Source: JAEUMY01 sp033764435
GTDB taxonomy: Bacteria; Pseudomonadota; Gammaproteobacteria; Burkholderiales; Usitatibacteraceae
Assembly (NCBI GenBank): GCA_033764435.1
Contig: JANRIX010000059.1
Span: 62,001 to 126,000 of the forward strand
DNA: 64,000 nucleotides
Direction: 5' to 3'
In this document: piece by piece, positions 34,394-42,602 of the stretch
Layout of the letters: each line of letters opens with the position of its first letter
How positions within the stretch are numbered: position 1 is the first letter of the stretch
Made by a program: the position numbers and the translations under genes
Notes under the pieces: generated by a model
Seen by the model: the letters and a program-made list of their open reading frames with translations, nothing else
The model's database searches: none
Told to the model about the DNA's origin: nothing

Positions 34394-35527
34394 ATGCCGA
34401 TGTTCAAGTCCATTTTTCGATCCCTGCTCATCACCCTGACGGCGCTGGGTTCCGCCCTGGCAATCGCCCAAACCCCGCCCGCCGGTTTGCCGCCGCCCGA
34501 CGCCCCGATCGACGCGAATATTCGCAAAGAAGTCGTGGAAACGCTGGCCAAGGAAATGGAAGCCGCCTACGTATTCGCCGACAAGGGCAAGCAGGTGGCC
34601 GCCGATCTGCGTGCGCGTCTGGCCAAGGGCGAGTACGACAAGATTGATCGCGCCCAGGCGTTCGCCAAGGTGCTGACCGATCAGATCCAGGCGCCCACCG
34701 GCGACAAGCATCTGCGCGTGCGCTTCAACGAGCGCGAGATCGACGTGCCGCCCGCGCGCCGCGAGCCGACGCAGCAGGAACGCGATGAGCAGCTGGCCTT
34801 TCTTCGCTCGGTCAATTTCGGGGTCGAGAAGATCGAGCGCCTGCCGGGCAACATCGGCTATCTCGATCTGCGCAGCTTTTCCGGTGCCGGCCTTGCTGCC
34901 GACACGCTCGTCGCCGCGATGAACGTGCTCGCGCATTCAGATGCGCTCATCATCGATCTCACCAGGAACGGTGGCGGTGATCCCAACACCGTGGCGCTGA
35001 TCACGAGCTATCTCTTCGACGAGCGCAAGCACTTGAATGATCTCGTCTGGCGCGAGCAAGGGAAGGAGCGCGTCGAACACTTCTGGACCACGGAGGCCGT
35101 CAGCGGTGCGCGCTATGGCGGCAAGAAGCCGGTGTACGTCCTGACCGCGAAGCGCACCTTTTCTGCCGCCGAGGAATTCACCTACAACCTGAAGAACCTG
35201 AAGCGGGCCACCATCGTTGGCGAGACGACCGGCGGCGGCGCGCATCCGGGACGGATGTTCCGCCTGTCGAAGAACTTCGGCGCTTTCATCGCCACCGGCC
35301 GTGCGCGCAGCCCCATCACCCAGACCAACTGGGAAGGCACGGGTGTCACGCCGGATGTGCCGGCGTCGGCCGAGCAGGCGCTCAACGTTGCCCAGCGCAT
35401 GGCACTGAAGCCGCTCATCGAGGCGGAGAAAAATCCGCGCCGCAAGGCGGCGATGGAAGCGCGTCTGAAGGCGCTGGAGGACGAAGCGAAGCTGGGTGAG
35501 GCGAAGCAAGGCGAGGCCAAGAAGTGA
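34394..35527 (+). CDS. S41-family peptidase-like protein
   Basis: 377-residue exported protein (signal peptide ends near AIAQ). An N-terminal helical domain resembles the interphotoreceptor-retinoid-binding domain, and the S41 core has the nucleophile Ser in AKRTFSAAEEF with DLTRNGGGDPN and GETTGGGAHPG. Protease activity is plausible, but the family includes non-peptidase members. Palindrome 34514 codes ANIR in the N-terminal domain. It ends with the basic repeat-like KLGEAKQGEAKK. ATG 34394 chosen from the signal peptide. Confidence 0.85.
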   Translation: MPMFKSIFRSLLITLTALGSALAIAQTPPAGLPPPDAPIDANIRKEVVETLAKEMEAAYVFADKGKQVAADLRARLAKGEYDKIDRAQAFAKVLTDQIQAPTGDKHLRVRFNEREIDVPPARREPTQQERDEQLAFLRSVNFGVEKIERLPGNIGYLDLRSFSGAGLAADTLVAAMNVLAHSDALIIDLTRNGGGDPNTVALITSYLFDERKHLNDLVWREQGKERVEHFWTTEAVSGARYGGKKPVYVLTAKRTFSAAEEFTYNLKNLKRATIVGETTGGGAHPGRMFRLSKNFGAFIATGRARSPITQTNWEGTGVTPDVPASAEQALNVAQRMALKPLIEAEKNPRRKAAMEARLKALEDEAKLGEAKQGEAKK

Positions 35528-36222
35528 ACGCCGCGCGACTGTTTCTGACGGGTCTGATCGTCACGTGTGCCGCCGCATTTGCACAGGCGCCCGCCACACC
35601 GACCGCCGAGGGCGAAGCCGAGCGCATGCTCGCCGCAATCGGCGGGCGGGCGGCATGGGCGGCCGTGAAGAACACGGTCAACGACTCGCAGCAGAACCGT
35701 GCTGGCGGCGAGTTCCCGGTGGTGCGCGCCGTCATCACCATCGATTTTGAAAAGCCGCGTGTGCGCATCGAAACCCGCGGCCCGAATCTAGATGTGGTGC
35801 GCGTCATCGATGGCGACAAGCAGTGGCGGCGCATGCGCGACGGCAAGATCGCGCCCATTCCCGACGACGTGCTGGCCGATGACCGCAAGTGGTACGCGGG
35901 CCACGTTTATCGCACCATCCATCGCATTGCTGCGCGTGACGCGGCCATCAGCCTGCGGCTGGGCAAGGACGGACGGCTGGAGGTGGTGGAGAACGGTGCG
36001 CGGATCGCGTGGTTCAAGCTCGACCCGCGTGGCGAGCCGTACAACTTCGGCGCGCACGAGAACGACACCGGGTCCATCTCCGGTCCCTGGGATTTCGAGC
36101 ACGGCGGCATCCGCCATCCCCTGTGGGTGTCCAACCCCGATGGCACGTGGCGCGCCAACATCAAGACGCTGGCGATCAATGTGCCGTTGAAAGACGAGAT
36201 GTTCGCGCGGCCGGCGAAGTAG
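35524..36222 (+). CDS. Exported hypothetical protein
   Basis: 232-residue secreted protein (signal peptide ends near FAQA) with a GTG start that overlaps the S41 gene stop in the GTGA arrangement, so the two genes are coupled. The domain is beta-rich (RVIDGDKQWRRMRDG, SISGPWDFEHGG) and could be a lipid- or ligand-binding fold of the LolA type; that is a guess. Palindrome 36232-36243 lies 10 bp after its stop. Confidence 0.7.
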   Translation: MNAARLFLTGLIVTCAAAFAQAPATPTAEGEAERMLAAIGGRAAWAAVKNTVNDSQQNRAGGEFPVVRAVITIDFEKPRVRIETRGPNLDVVRVIDGDKQWRRMRDGKIAPIPDDVLADDRKWYAGHVYRTIHRIAARDAAISLRLGKDGRLEVVENGARIAWFKLDPRGEPYNFGAHENDTGSISGPWDFEHGGIRHPLWVSNPDGTWRANIKTLAINVPLKDEMFARPAK

Positions 36223-36249
36223 GGCGCCGCTGCGAATATTCGCAATGGC

Positions 36250-36630
36250 CTAGGCGGCAGCCGTGCCCTGGTGAAACACCATGCGCCACGCGCCATCGCG
36301 CAGTGACCAGATGGAGCTCCGCAGCGTGCGCTGCGTGCCGTCTGGGGGCGTGCTCGTGTAGGTAAGCAATGCATGTTCCGCCCCCAGTCGGGTCAACGCG
36401 AAGCCGGTCGCCTCGGCATGCGTGCTCGCGCTGCGCGTCATGCCGAGAATCCCCGCCTTGTCCCAACGCACGCCAGAACGGCCGAACTCGAAGAAGTCGT
36501 CCGCCAGCAATTCTTCAATCACCGATGTGTCGGCGCCCGCCGCCCGCATGGCACGCAGCTCGAGCTGGGAGAGGTGATGCAGCAAGGTATCGTTGGTCAT
36601 GGGTGTGGGGGCGTCGTGCTGCGCATTCAT
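36250..36630 (-). CDS. DUF4440/NTF2-like protein
   Basis: 126-residue protein. The pattern LADDFFEFGRSGVRWDKAGIL and the strand SIWSLRDGAWRMVFHQ correspond to the DUF4440 NTF2-like (SnoaL-like cone) fold. Members are often small binding or stress proteins. ATG 36630 gives the usual length; the upstream frame overlaps the divergent kinase gene. Convergent with the preceding exported protein, separated by palindrome 36232-36243. Confidence 0.75.
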   Translation of the reverse strand: MNAQHDAPTPMTNDTLLHHLSQLELRAMRAAGADTSVIEELLADDFFEFGRSGVRWDKAGILGMTRSASTHAEATGFALTRLGAEHALLTYTSTPPDGTQRTLRSSIWSLRDGAWRMVFHQGTAAA

Positions 36631-36675
36631 CAATTGGGAACGGCTGGGGACCACCATCACCATTAAGATGCCACG

Positions 36676-37569
36676 ATGCAATCCCCGCCGCCAATCATCG
36701 ATGTTGCCTTGGTGCAGCGCCTGATCGCTACCCAGTTTCCACATTGGTCCGATCTGCCCATCCGCGCAGTGGAGCCAGGAGGTTGGGACAACAGGACCTT
36801 TCGCCTGGGCGACCAAATGTCCGTGCGGCTGCCCAGTGCAGCTGAGTATGCGCCGCAAGTGGACAAGGAACATCACTGGCTGCCAAAGCTCGCACCGAAT
36901 TTGCCTCTCGCCATCCCGGTGCCGCTGGCCAAGGGGCGGCCCGACTCGTCGTATCCCTGGTCTTGGTCGATCTATCGATGGCTGCCCGGAGAATGCGCAG
37001 CCGTGACCCACATCGCAGACCGGTCAACGCTGGCGTATTCGCTGGCGCGATTCCTGTTGGATCTGCGACGCGTCGAGACCGCAGGCGGGCCGCCACCAGG
37101 GGCGCACTGCTTTCAACGTGGCGCACCGGTTTCGGTCTACGACGCTGAAGTCCGGCGTGCCATGGATGTTCTCCGGATTGAAATCGATTCCATGGCTGTA
37201 CGCTCCATCTGGGAATCTGCCGTGAAAACAACATGGAACCATGCGCCGGTCTGGTTCCATGGCGATCTTGCCGCAGGTAACCTCTTGCTGACCGAGGGGC
37301 GGCTCGTCGCGGTGATTGACTTCGGCTGCTGTGGAGTTGGCGACCCAGCTTGCGATCTGGCGATTGCCTGGACACTCTTTTCCGGTGAATCCCGGGTGGC
37401 ATTCAGAGCTGCACTAGAGATTGACGATGAAGCCTGGCTTCGCGGCCGGGCCTGGGCGCTGTGGAAGGCCTTGATCACGATCGTTGAATATTCGCAGTCG
37501 GATACCAACAAAGCCGACGATGCGCGGCGAGTGCTGGGCGAAATACTTGCGGACGACCTGACAGCTTGA
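36676..37569 (+). CDS. Aminoglycoside phosphotransferase-family protein
   Basis: 297-residue APH/ChoK-fold kinase. Catalytic-loop motif WFHGDLAAGNLLL (His-Gly-Asp) near residue 195 and metal-binding IDFGCCGVGDPACDL about 25 residues later are intact, with YRWLPGE in the hinge. Similar chromosomal proteins phosphorylate varied small molecules; drug resistance is not implied. It contains the one-mismatch palindrome variant at 37484-37495 read as EYSQ. Confidence 0.85.
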   Translation: MQSPPPIIDVALVQRLIATQFPHWSDLPIRAVEPGGWDNRTFRLGDQMSVRLPSAAEYAPQVDKEHHWLPKLAPNLPLAIPVPLAKGRPDSSYPWSWSIYRWLPGECAAVTHIADRSTLAYSLARFLLDLRRVETAGGPPPGAHCFQRGAPVSVYDAEVRRAMDVLRIEIDSMAVRSIWESAVKTTWNHAPVWFHGDLAAGNLLLTEGRLVAVIDFGCCGVGDPACDLAIAWTLFSGESRVAFRAALEIDDEAWLRGRAWALWKALITIVEYSQSDTNKADDARRVLGEILADDLTA

Positions 37570-37644
37570 GTGCAGTCTGTGTTGCTCGCTTCGTCTGACC
37601 ATGACAGCTGCCGGCCTGCGACTATTCGTTTGCACAAGTACCCG

Positions 37645-37656
37645 GCGAGTATTCGC
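37645..37656. repeat. Palindrome variant GCGAGTATTCGC
   Basis: One-mismatch copy of the 12-bp palindrome in the intergenic region before the Hsp70-like gene; a second variant lies at 37484-37495. They may be decaying copies. Confidence 0.5.
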
Positions 37657-37676
37657 AGGCCGCCTTTCGCCGCATC

Positions 37677-37706
37677 TTGTGGATTGCGGTGCCGCCTGCG
37701 TATAAT
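37677..37706 (+). promoter_or_regulatory. Candidate sigma-70 promoter for the Hsp70-like gene
   Basis: TTGTGG (37677-37682) and TATAAT (37701-37706) with an 18-bp spacer. The start codon lies about 120 bp downstream, leaving a moderately long leader. Confidence 0.5.
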
Positions 37707-37828
37707 CCGCGCCCCGCCTCATTCAGCTTCATCACGCGGGCACTGTGCAACACCCTTCCCGACCCGCCAGAATGGCGTGGACGGAGGGCGGCTATTTGCC
37801 TTTTTTCCCGTCACGACCCGGAGAACGC

Positions 37829-39091
37829 ATGTCCCAACCCCACGACTACTGCGCCATCGACTTCGGCACCTCCAACTCCGCCGTCGCCCTGCCGGCGAAT
37901 GGCGGCATCCGCCTGGTGGAGCTGGAGCCGGGCTACACCTCCATTCCCACGGCCGTGTTCTTCAGCGCGGAGGATGGCTCGCGCGCGTTCGGCCGCGAGG
38001 CAGTGCAGACCTATATCGATGGCTACGACGGCCGCCTCATGCGCTCCATCAAGAGCATCCTCGGCTCCGACCTCATGGACCGCGCCACTGAGGTCGGGCT
38101 GGGCGTGAACATCAAGTACATCGATGTCGTCATCGCCTATCTCAAGCAGTTGAAGCGCGTGAGCGAACAGCAAGCAGGCCATGCCATCGAACGCGCCATC
38201 CTCGGCCGGCCCGTGTTCTTCGTCGACGACGATCCCGTCCGCGATGCAAGGGCGCAAGCGACCATGGCCGAGGCCGCGCGCATTGCGGGCTTCAAGGACG
38301 TCGCTTTCCAGTTCGAGCCCATCGCGGCCGCACTCGACTACGAACGCACCTGCCAGAAGGAAACGCTGGTGATGGTCGCCGACATCGGCGGCGGCACGTC
38401 GGACTTTTCCCTCGTGCGCGTCGGCCCTGCGCGCCACGCCAAGCTGGAGCGCGCCGATGACATCCTCGCCAACCACGGCGTGCACGTCGCCGGTACCGAC
38501 TTTGACCGCGAGGTGAATCTCGCCGCGATCATGCCGGTGATCGGTTTCGGTTCACCCGGCCGGCAGCAATCCGTCGTGCCCGGCGCGGTGTATTTCGATC
38601 TCGCCACCTGGCATCTCATCAACACCGTGTATGCGCCCAACCGCATCATCGAGCTCCGCCAGATGGTGAACATGTACGCGAATATTCGCCATCACGAGCG
38701 GCTGATGCGCGTGCTGGAACGCAAGCTCGGCCACGAGCTGGCGGCACGTGCGGAACAGGCCAAGATTGATGTCGCGCTGACCACGAGAGCCGAGATCGAT
38801 CTCTCGCACGTCGAGGCTGATCTCACCGCCAATTTCGACGAACCACGCCAGTCGCGCTCACTCGCCGACAAGCTCACCAAGATCGTCGATGCCGCGAAGG
38901 AGACGCTGCGCCTTGCGAATATTCGCAATGAGGACGTTGGCGCGCTCTACTTCACCGGTGGCTCGACCGGGCTCAGATCCCTCACCGATGCGCTGGCGGC
39001 GGTGGTGCCCAACGCAGAGCGCGTGACCGGCGACCGGTTCGCGTCCGTGGTGAGCGGGTTGGGCGTGTATGCGGCGCGGCGGTTTGGGTGA
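37829..39091 (+). CDS. Hsp70-like ATPase, YegD type
   Basis: 420-residue protein of the Hsp70/actin-fold family, shorter than DnaK and without its peptide-binding domain, as in YegD. N-terminal phosphate-1 motif CAIDFGTSNSAVAL, then phosphate-2 motif VMVADIGGGTSDFSLV and adenosine motif YFTGGSTGLRSL are all present. Chaperone-like role unknown. The 3' part holds two palindrome copies (38678 and 38915, both ANIR). Its last 13 codons are copied at 39795-39833. Start ATG 37829 gives the usual length. Confidence 0.86.
   Translation: MSQPHDYCAIDFGTSNSAVALPANGGIRLVELEPGYTSIPTAVFFSAEDGSRAFGREAVQTYIDGYDGRLMRSIKSILGSDLMDRATEVGLGVNIKYIDVVIAYLKQLKRVSEQQAGHAIERAILGRPVFFVDDDPVRDARAQATMAEAARIAGFKDVAFQFEPIAAALDYERTCQKETLVMVADIGGGTSDFSLVRVGPARHAKLERADDILANHGVHVAGTDFDREVNLAAIMPVIGFGSPGRQQSVVPGAVYFDLATWHLINTVYAPNRIIELRQMVNMYANIRHHERLMRVLERKLGHELAARAEQAKIDVALTTRAEIDLSHVEADLTANFDEPRQSRSLADKLTKIVDAAKETLRLANIRNEDVGALYFTGGSTGLRSLTDALAAVVPNAERVTGDRFASVVSGLGVYAARRFG
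39053..39091 (+). repeat. Hsp70-like gene 3'-end repeat, copy 1
   Basis: Encodes SGLGVYAARRFG and stop; 34 of 39 bases match copy 2 at 39795-39833, with all five differences synonymous. Confidence 0.88.
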
Positions 39092-39190
39092 AGCGGAGTG
39101 TCTCGCGATATCTGCCGCATGAAAGTCGATATCCAGTCTGGCTTGTGGCAAGCTATGCGAACCACTTCGTATTGCCGCAGGAGCTGCGCC

Positions 39191-39418
39191 ATGACCATCA
39201 GCCTTGAAACCCTCCAAGCACAAGTTTTGCGCTTGTCTCCTGCCGATCGGGCAAGACTGCTTGATCGACTGATCGCAAGTCTGGACGTGGACGCTGGGGC
39301 AGAAGCGGCTTGGGACACGTTGGCCGACGATCGCGAACAGGAGCTCGCCGCGGGCGGCGCGGCTGCTGTGCCGCTTGACGTGGCGATTGCGAGATTGGAA
39401 GCCCGCTTCCCCGGATGA
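39191..39418 (+). CDS. Addiction-module antitoxin-like protein
   Basis: 75-residue protein of the addiction-module (TIGR02574-like) family: a short helical N-terminus (LETLQAQVLRLSPADRARLLDRLIASLD) followed by an acidic linker. Such proteins are antitoxins for ParE/RelE-type toxins. It overlaps the downstream toxin by 4 bp (ATGA). Sits in the segment between the duplicated Hsp70-like gene ends. Confidence 0.82.
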   Translation: MTISLETLQAQVLRLSPADRARLLDRLIASLDVDAGAEAAWDTLADDREQELAAGGAAAVPLDVAIARLEARFPG

Positions 39419-39708
39419 GAGTCTTTCTCCATCCCGCAGCTGAACAAGACATTCAGGAAGCGGCGGCCTTCTACGAGCGCGAAGGCACTCCCATGGTGGC
39501 TGCTCGGTTCATCGCTGAGTTCAAGCGCCTCACTGCAGTGCTCGTCGAGCACCCGGAAATCGGCTCACCTCGTGTGAACGGTCGGCGTGGACTGCCGATG
39601 AGTATTTTTCCCTACACGGTCATCTATCGCGCCAGCGGCAACGAGATCAGGATTCTCGTCGTCAAGCACGACAGGAAGCGCCCGGAATTTGGCGCAAGGC
39701 GTGCGTAG
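39415..39708 (+). CDS. RelE/ParE-family toxin
   Basis: 97-residue toxin: FLHPAAEQDIQEAAAFYERE, FIAEFKRLTAVLVEHPEIGSP and the core strand PYTVIYRASGNEIRILVVKHDRKRP are typical of ParE/RelE proteins. Expected to inhibit gyrase or cleave mRNA. Frame intact. Forms a toxin-antitoxin pair with the gene upstream. Confidence 0.85.
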   Translation: MRVFLHPAAEQDIQEAAAFYEREGTPMVAARFIAEFKRLTAVLVEHPEIGSPRVNGRRGLPMSIFPYTVIYRASGNEIRILVVKHDRKRPEFGARRA

Positions 39709-39794
39709 CCCCAGTGCAGTCTGAGATTCGAGCAGCATAGTTGATTTGCAATTTCGGGTTCCGTCCGCCGTCGCGGAAGGACCAGGATCCCTGG

Positions 39795-39833
39795 AGTGGG
39801 CTGGGTGTGTATGCGGCTCGGCGGTTTGGCTGA
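39795..39833 (+). repeat. Hsp70-like gene 3'-end repeat, copy 2
   Basis: Encodes the same 12 residues and TGA stop as copy 1 but with five synonymous base differences. It bounds the toxin-antitoxin pair on its right side, immediately upstream of the intI stop. Confidence 0.86.
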
Positions 39834-39842
39834 GGGCTGCAA

Positions 39843-40928
39843 TCAGGCGCCTAGCGCCATGGCGCTGTAGGCGGGGGTGGGCTGGCGCATGTGTGGTGCG
39901 GACGGCGCAGGGTTGTCCGGATACGTGAGCACATCAATCGGGCTACGCACGCCACCACCACCCACTTTCAGTACGTGGGTGTAGATCATCGTCGTCTTCA
40001 CGTCGTTGTGACCCAAGAGCTCCTGGACGGTGCGGATGTCGTAGCCGGATTGCAGCAGGTGGGTGGCGAAGCAGTGGCGCAATGTGTGTGGCGTGGCAGG
40101 TTGGTGGATGCCCGCCGCGCGCACCGCACGTTGAAAGGCGCGCTGAAATGCGGAGTCATGCAAATGGTGGCGCCTGCGAATACGGCTGCGGGGATCCACC
40201 GACAACGTGGCCTGCGGAAATACCCAATGCCAAGCCCAGGTTTCGCCTGCGCGGGGATACTTGCGAGCCAGCGCGTGCGGCAACTCCACACCCGGCACTG
40301 CTGCGGCGCGATCAGATTCCCATAGCTGGCGCGAAGCGGCCAACTGGTGATGCAGCGCTGAGCGCAAGGATTGCGGCAGCATCACTGCGCGATCCTTGTT
40401 GCCCTTCGCCTCCCGCACGACGATCGTCCCATGCTGGAAATCGATGTCCTTCACCCGCAAGCGAAACGCCTCGTTGATACGCATGCCGGTGCCATACAAC
40501 AGGCGGGCCAGCAGCTGGTAATGCGCGGGCAGCGCAGCAATGATGCCCGCCACCTCGTGTTGCGAAAGCACCACCGGCAAGCGCTTCACTTCCTTTGGCC
40601 TACCAATCTCGGTTAGCCAGGGCAGTTCCACTCCTAACACCCGGCTATAAAGAAAGAGCAGGGCGGACAGTGCCTGCCGGTGCGTGGAAGCCGACACCGA
40701 CCGATTGGCCACCAGCGCCCGCAGAAACTGCTCCACCTCCTCTCGCCCCATCTCTGCCGGATGCCGAACCCCGTGGAACCGGATGTAGGCCTTGATCCAG
40801 TAGACGTAAACCTTTTCCGTGCTTAAACTGAAATGCAGGTAACGGATGCGCTCACGCACCTGATCCAGTAAGCGCGACGCACGTAATGGCGGCAATGGCC
40901 GGGGGGCGGTGTGTTTAATACTGTACAT
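39843..40928 (-). CDS. intI: Integron integrase IntI
   Basis: 361-residue tyrosine recombinase very similar in pattern to IntI1. The catalytic tetrad is visible: Arg in LLYGTGMRINEA, His-Arg in HTLRHCF, and Tyr in TMIYTHV. The integron-specific insert with RRRHHLHDSAFQRAFQRAV is present. Start at 40928 (MYSIKH) aligns to the start of known IntI proteins; a frame upstream is open but unlikely. It faces away from its cassette array, as usual. A LexA box overlaps the start region, and palindrome 40942-40953 lies just upstream. Confidence 0.95.
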   Translation of the reverse strand: MYSIKHTAPRPLPPLRASRLLDQVRERIRYLHFSLSTEKVYVYWIKAYIRFHGVRHPAEMGREEVEQFLRALVANRSVSASTHRQALSALLFLYSRVLGVELPWLTEIGRPKEVKRLPVVLSQHEVAGIIAALPAHYQLLARLLYGTGMRINEAFRLRVKDIDFQHGTIVVREAKGNKDRAVMLPQSLRSALHHQLAASRQLWESDRAAAVPGVELPHALARKYPRAGETWAWHWVFPQATLSVDPRSRIRRRHHLHDSAFQRAFQRAVRAAGIHQPATPHTLRHCFATHLLQSGYDIRTVQELLGHNDVKTTMIYTHVLKVGGGGVRSPIDVLTYPDNPAPSAPHMRQPTPAYSAMALGA

Positions 40929-40936
40929 ACATACAG
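40921..40936. promoter_or_regulatory. LexA (SOS) box over the intI start
   Basis: CTGTACATACATACAG matches the gammaproteobacterial LexA pattern CTGT-N8-ACAG perfectly. intI genes in several bacteria are SOS-controlled (established), so expression of this integrase is probably DNA-damage induced. The box covers the intI ATG at 40926-40928. Confidence 0.85.
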
Positions 40937-40941
40937 CATAA

Positions 40942-40953
40942 GCGAATATTCGC
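40942..40953. repeat. Palindrome GCGAATATTCGC in the intI/attI region
   Basis: Copy of the iterated palindrome between the intI start and attI, where promoter elements are expected. A regulatory role is possible but not shown. Confidence 0.8.
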
Positions 40954-40990
40954 AACGCAGTCAAGCAGTTGCCAAGGAATCTCATCCGCT

Positions 40991-41047
40991 GTTAACCGGC
41001 GTGGTGGGTTGTTATCACGCGGAAACGCGGATTAAATTAAGTTGAGC
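40991..41047 (+). other. attI recombination site
   Basis: The 50 bp next to intI end in the core GTTGAGC (41041-41047), after which the first cassette begins. The position between divergent intI and the cassettes defines attI. The 24.4-kb sequence aligns to it without gaps. Confidence 0.85.
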
Positions 41048-41053
41048 GTCAGG

Positions 41054-41362
41054 ATGGGGCCCGAACCGCTGATTTTCCCGCTGGCCTTTATTGGTCTCTT
41101 TGGCTCGCTGGTTGCGTTGATGTTCATTGCGAGAGCACGAGGTCGGTCATGGTTAGCAGTTCCGCTTGTTGCAGGCATCGTCTTCTCCGCGCTAGCAGCG
41201 CGGGGCGGGGACAACTTCGGCCACACGGTGACGTTCTTCCTAATGTTCATGGGTATCTTCACCCTTGCCAGCGTAGTCGTCTTATCTTTCGCTGCCATCC
41301 TGTTTCTACCCTTCAAGCCGCAACTGGTGAAATTGGCAAGAAGACTTGGATTCCTTAGGTAG
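41054..41362 (+). CDS. Cassette membrane protein
   Basis: 102-residue protein with three membrane helices (about 5-25, 33-50, 60-86) and no recognised family. It is the first cassette of the chromosomal integron. ATG 41054 is chosen; TTG 41042 in the attI core is a possible alternative. Cassette boundaries are clear: attI core at 41041 and attC 41415-41471 after the stop. Confidence 0.7.
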   Translation: MGPEPLIFPLAFIGLFGSLVALMFIARARGRSWLAVPLVAGIVFSALAARGGDNFGHTVTFFLMFMGIFTLASVVVLSFAAILFLPFKPQLVKLARRLGFLR

Positions 41363-41414
41363 GTACGGCCTGCACCATGACTATGGAACATGCCTTTTAC
41401 GCAAGCGAATTGAC

Positions 41415-41471
41415 GCCCAACCTTTTGCTGCAGCGGACGGCTTTGCCGCCCGCTGAGCGCCAACGTTAGAC
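41415..41471 (+). other. attC site 1
   Basis: R'' GCCCAAC, inner GCAGCGGAC and CGCTGAGC arms, and R' GTTAGAC. The 57-bp element folds into the typical imperfect hairpin around GGCTTTGCCGCC. Confidence 0.85.
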
Positions 41472-41478
41472 AGCGAAC

Positions 41479-41922
41479 GTGAAGCGCAGCAGCGACCTCA
41501 AGCACCTCCTCGGAAAGGCGAATCGTCTCCGCCTAGATGTCGAAATCACATCTTCGGAGACCCCGAGAGAGGGCTATGTCGCGGCAAGAGGCATTTACGT
41601 TGACGCAAAGCGCCAGGGCAAGGCGCTCGCTGCGTTCGAGGAGCTCGTCGATTCTTTCCCGGAAGATGAATATTGCCGATATTTGATGGCTGGGTTTCTG
41701 ATGAACAGTGCCAAGTATTCCGAAGCCGAGAAACTCTATCTCGAGATCGCGAATGGAGACGGACACTACAAGCTGCCGGCCCATCAAATGCTCGTCATCG
41801 TTTACTGGTACTCCGTAGGGCGGGCGCGCGCGCAGCAGGCGCTGGATCGCCACAATCACCTGGCCAAGGAACTGGGGCAACCCATCTATCATGTCAATGC
41901 GTCTGACATGTTCGCTGTCTAA
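41479..41922 (+). CDS. Cassette protein with TPR-like repeats
   Basis: 147-residue, mostly helical protein with GTG start. The helices (AAFEELVDSFPEDEYCRYLMAG, KYSEAEKLYLEIAN) look like tetratricopeptide repeats for protein binding. Flanked by attC sites 41415-41471 and 41917-42036; the stop overlaps the R'' box. Function unknown. Confidence 0.75.
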   Translation: MKRSSDLKHLLGKANRLRLDVEITSSETPREGYVAARGIYVDAKRQGKALAAFEELVDSFPEDEYCRYLMAGFLMNSAKYSEAEKLYLEIANGDGHYKLPAHQMLVIVYWYSVGRARAQQALDRHNHLAKELGQPIYHVNASDMFAV

Positions 41923-42036
41923 CAATGCGCTGCAGCGGACCGGCGAATGTCGTGGCCGCCCCCTGCGCGCCAAGGAATGGTGTGCTCGCGGGGCCGGAAT
42001 GGGCACCGTGACTGCCGCTGAGCTAAATCGTTAGAT
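41917..42036 (+). other. attC site 2
   Basis: R'' GTCTAAC, inner GCAGCGGAC and CGCTGAGC, R' GTTAGAT. At 120 bp it is longer than attC 1 but has the same inner boxes. Confidence 0.8.
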
Positions 42037-42478
42037 GCCCATGCCAAAACTCGACTGGCCCGACATTTTCACCGATGCGTCAGAGCTAGATTTTCCGTCT
42101 CTTCTCGCGCTGTGGCCCAATACCGTCACCGGCCGCCTGCATCCCATTGGAGCTTCTGCATTCGGCGATCTCTATTTCGCAAGGCCCGATGGAAGTATTG
42201 AGCGTCTCGATATACTTGAGGGAGAGGTCCAGGCTGTCGCTTCGTCAAACCAAGAGCTCGGGGCTTTCATGAACTCGCCAGAGTGGCAAACCCAAAATCT
42301 ACTCACGGAGGGTGTCGCGCTATTGCTGGAGAGAGGTATCAGCCGTGGGAAAGGGCAATTTTTCGCTTTCGCACCGCACCCCGTATTCACAGGAAAGGTC
42401 GATTGGTCGCGAGTTATGCCACTTGACGCTGCAGTCTGGCACTCCATCTGCGCTCAAGCGTTTGAGCAAGCAAGTTGA
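42035..42478 (+). CDS. Cassette-borne DUF1851/Tdi1-like immunity protein
   Basis: 147-residue protein. GDLYFARPDGSIERLDILEGEVQAVASSNQEL and the helical end PLDAAVWHSICAQAFEQ match the DUF1851 (Tdi1 C-terminal) family, which includes immunity proteins of type VI-secreted DNase toxins. No matching toxin is seen in the array, so it may be an orphan immunity gene that protects against neighbours. Cassette boundaries are clear (attC 2 before, attC 3 after). Confidence 0.78.
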   Translation: MPMPKLDWPDIFTDASELDFPSLLALWPNTVTGRLHPIGASAFGDLYFARPDGSIERLDILEGEVQAVASSNQELGAFMNSPEWQTQNLLTEGVALLLERGISRGKGQFFAFAPHPVFTGKVDWSRVMPLDAAVWHSICAQAFEQAS

Positions 42479-42488
42479 TGTCGTCAGC

Positions 42489-42587
42489 ATCTAACAATTC
42501 CGTCGAGAGGGACCGCCCACAAGCTGCGCTTGTGGGTTCCCTTCGCGGCTTCGCCGCTGCGGCGGCCCCTCACGTCAAACGTTAGGC
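42489..42587 (+). other. attC site 3
   Basis: R'' ATCTAAC and R' GTTAGGC, 99 bp, with a symmetric centre including CCCACAAGCTGCGCTTGTGGG. The inner boxes differ from attC 1 and 2, but the fold is typical. Confidence 0.8.
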
Positions 42588-42602
42588 CTCATTGGAGAGA
42601 AG

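Noticed and set aside
37570..39725. 11-bp match AGTGCAGTCTG after two different genes (near 37570 and 39714) as another boundary repeat
   Set aside because: Too short and without coding correspondence; likely coincidence.
40991..41000. GTTAACC next to intI as an attC site
   Set aside because: No matching R''/R' pair or inner arms; the segment fits attI by position and by its match to 24414-24470.
42511..42575. Strong hairpin as a terminator
   Set aside because: It is the central fold of attC 3 and has no T-run.
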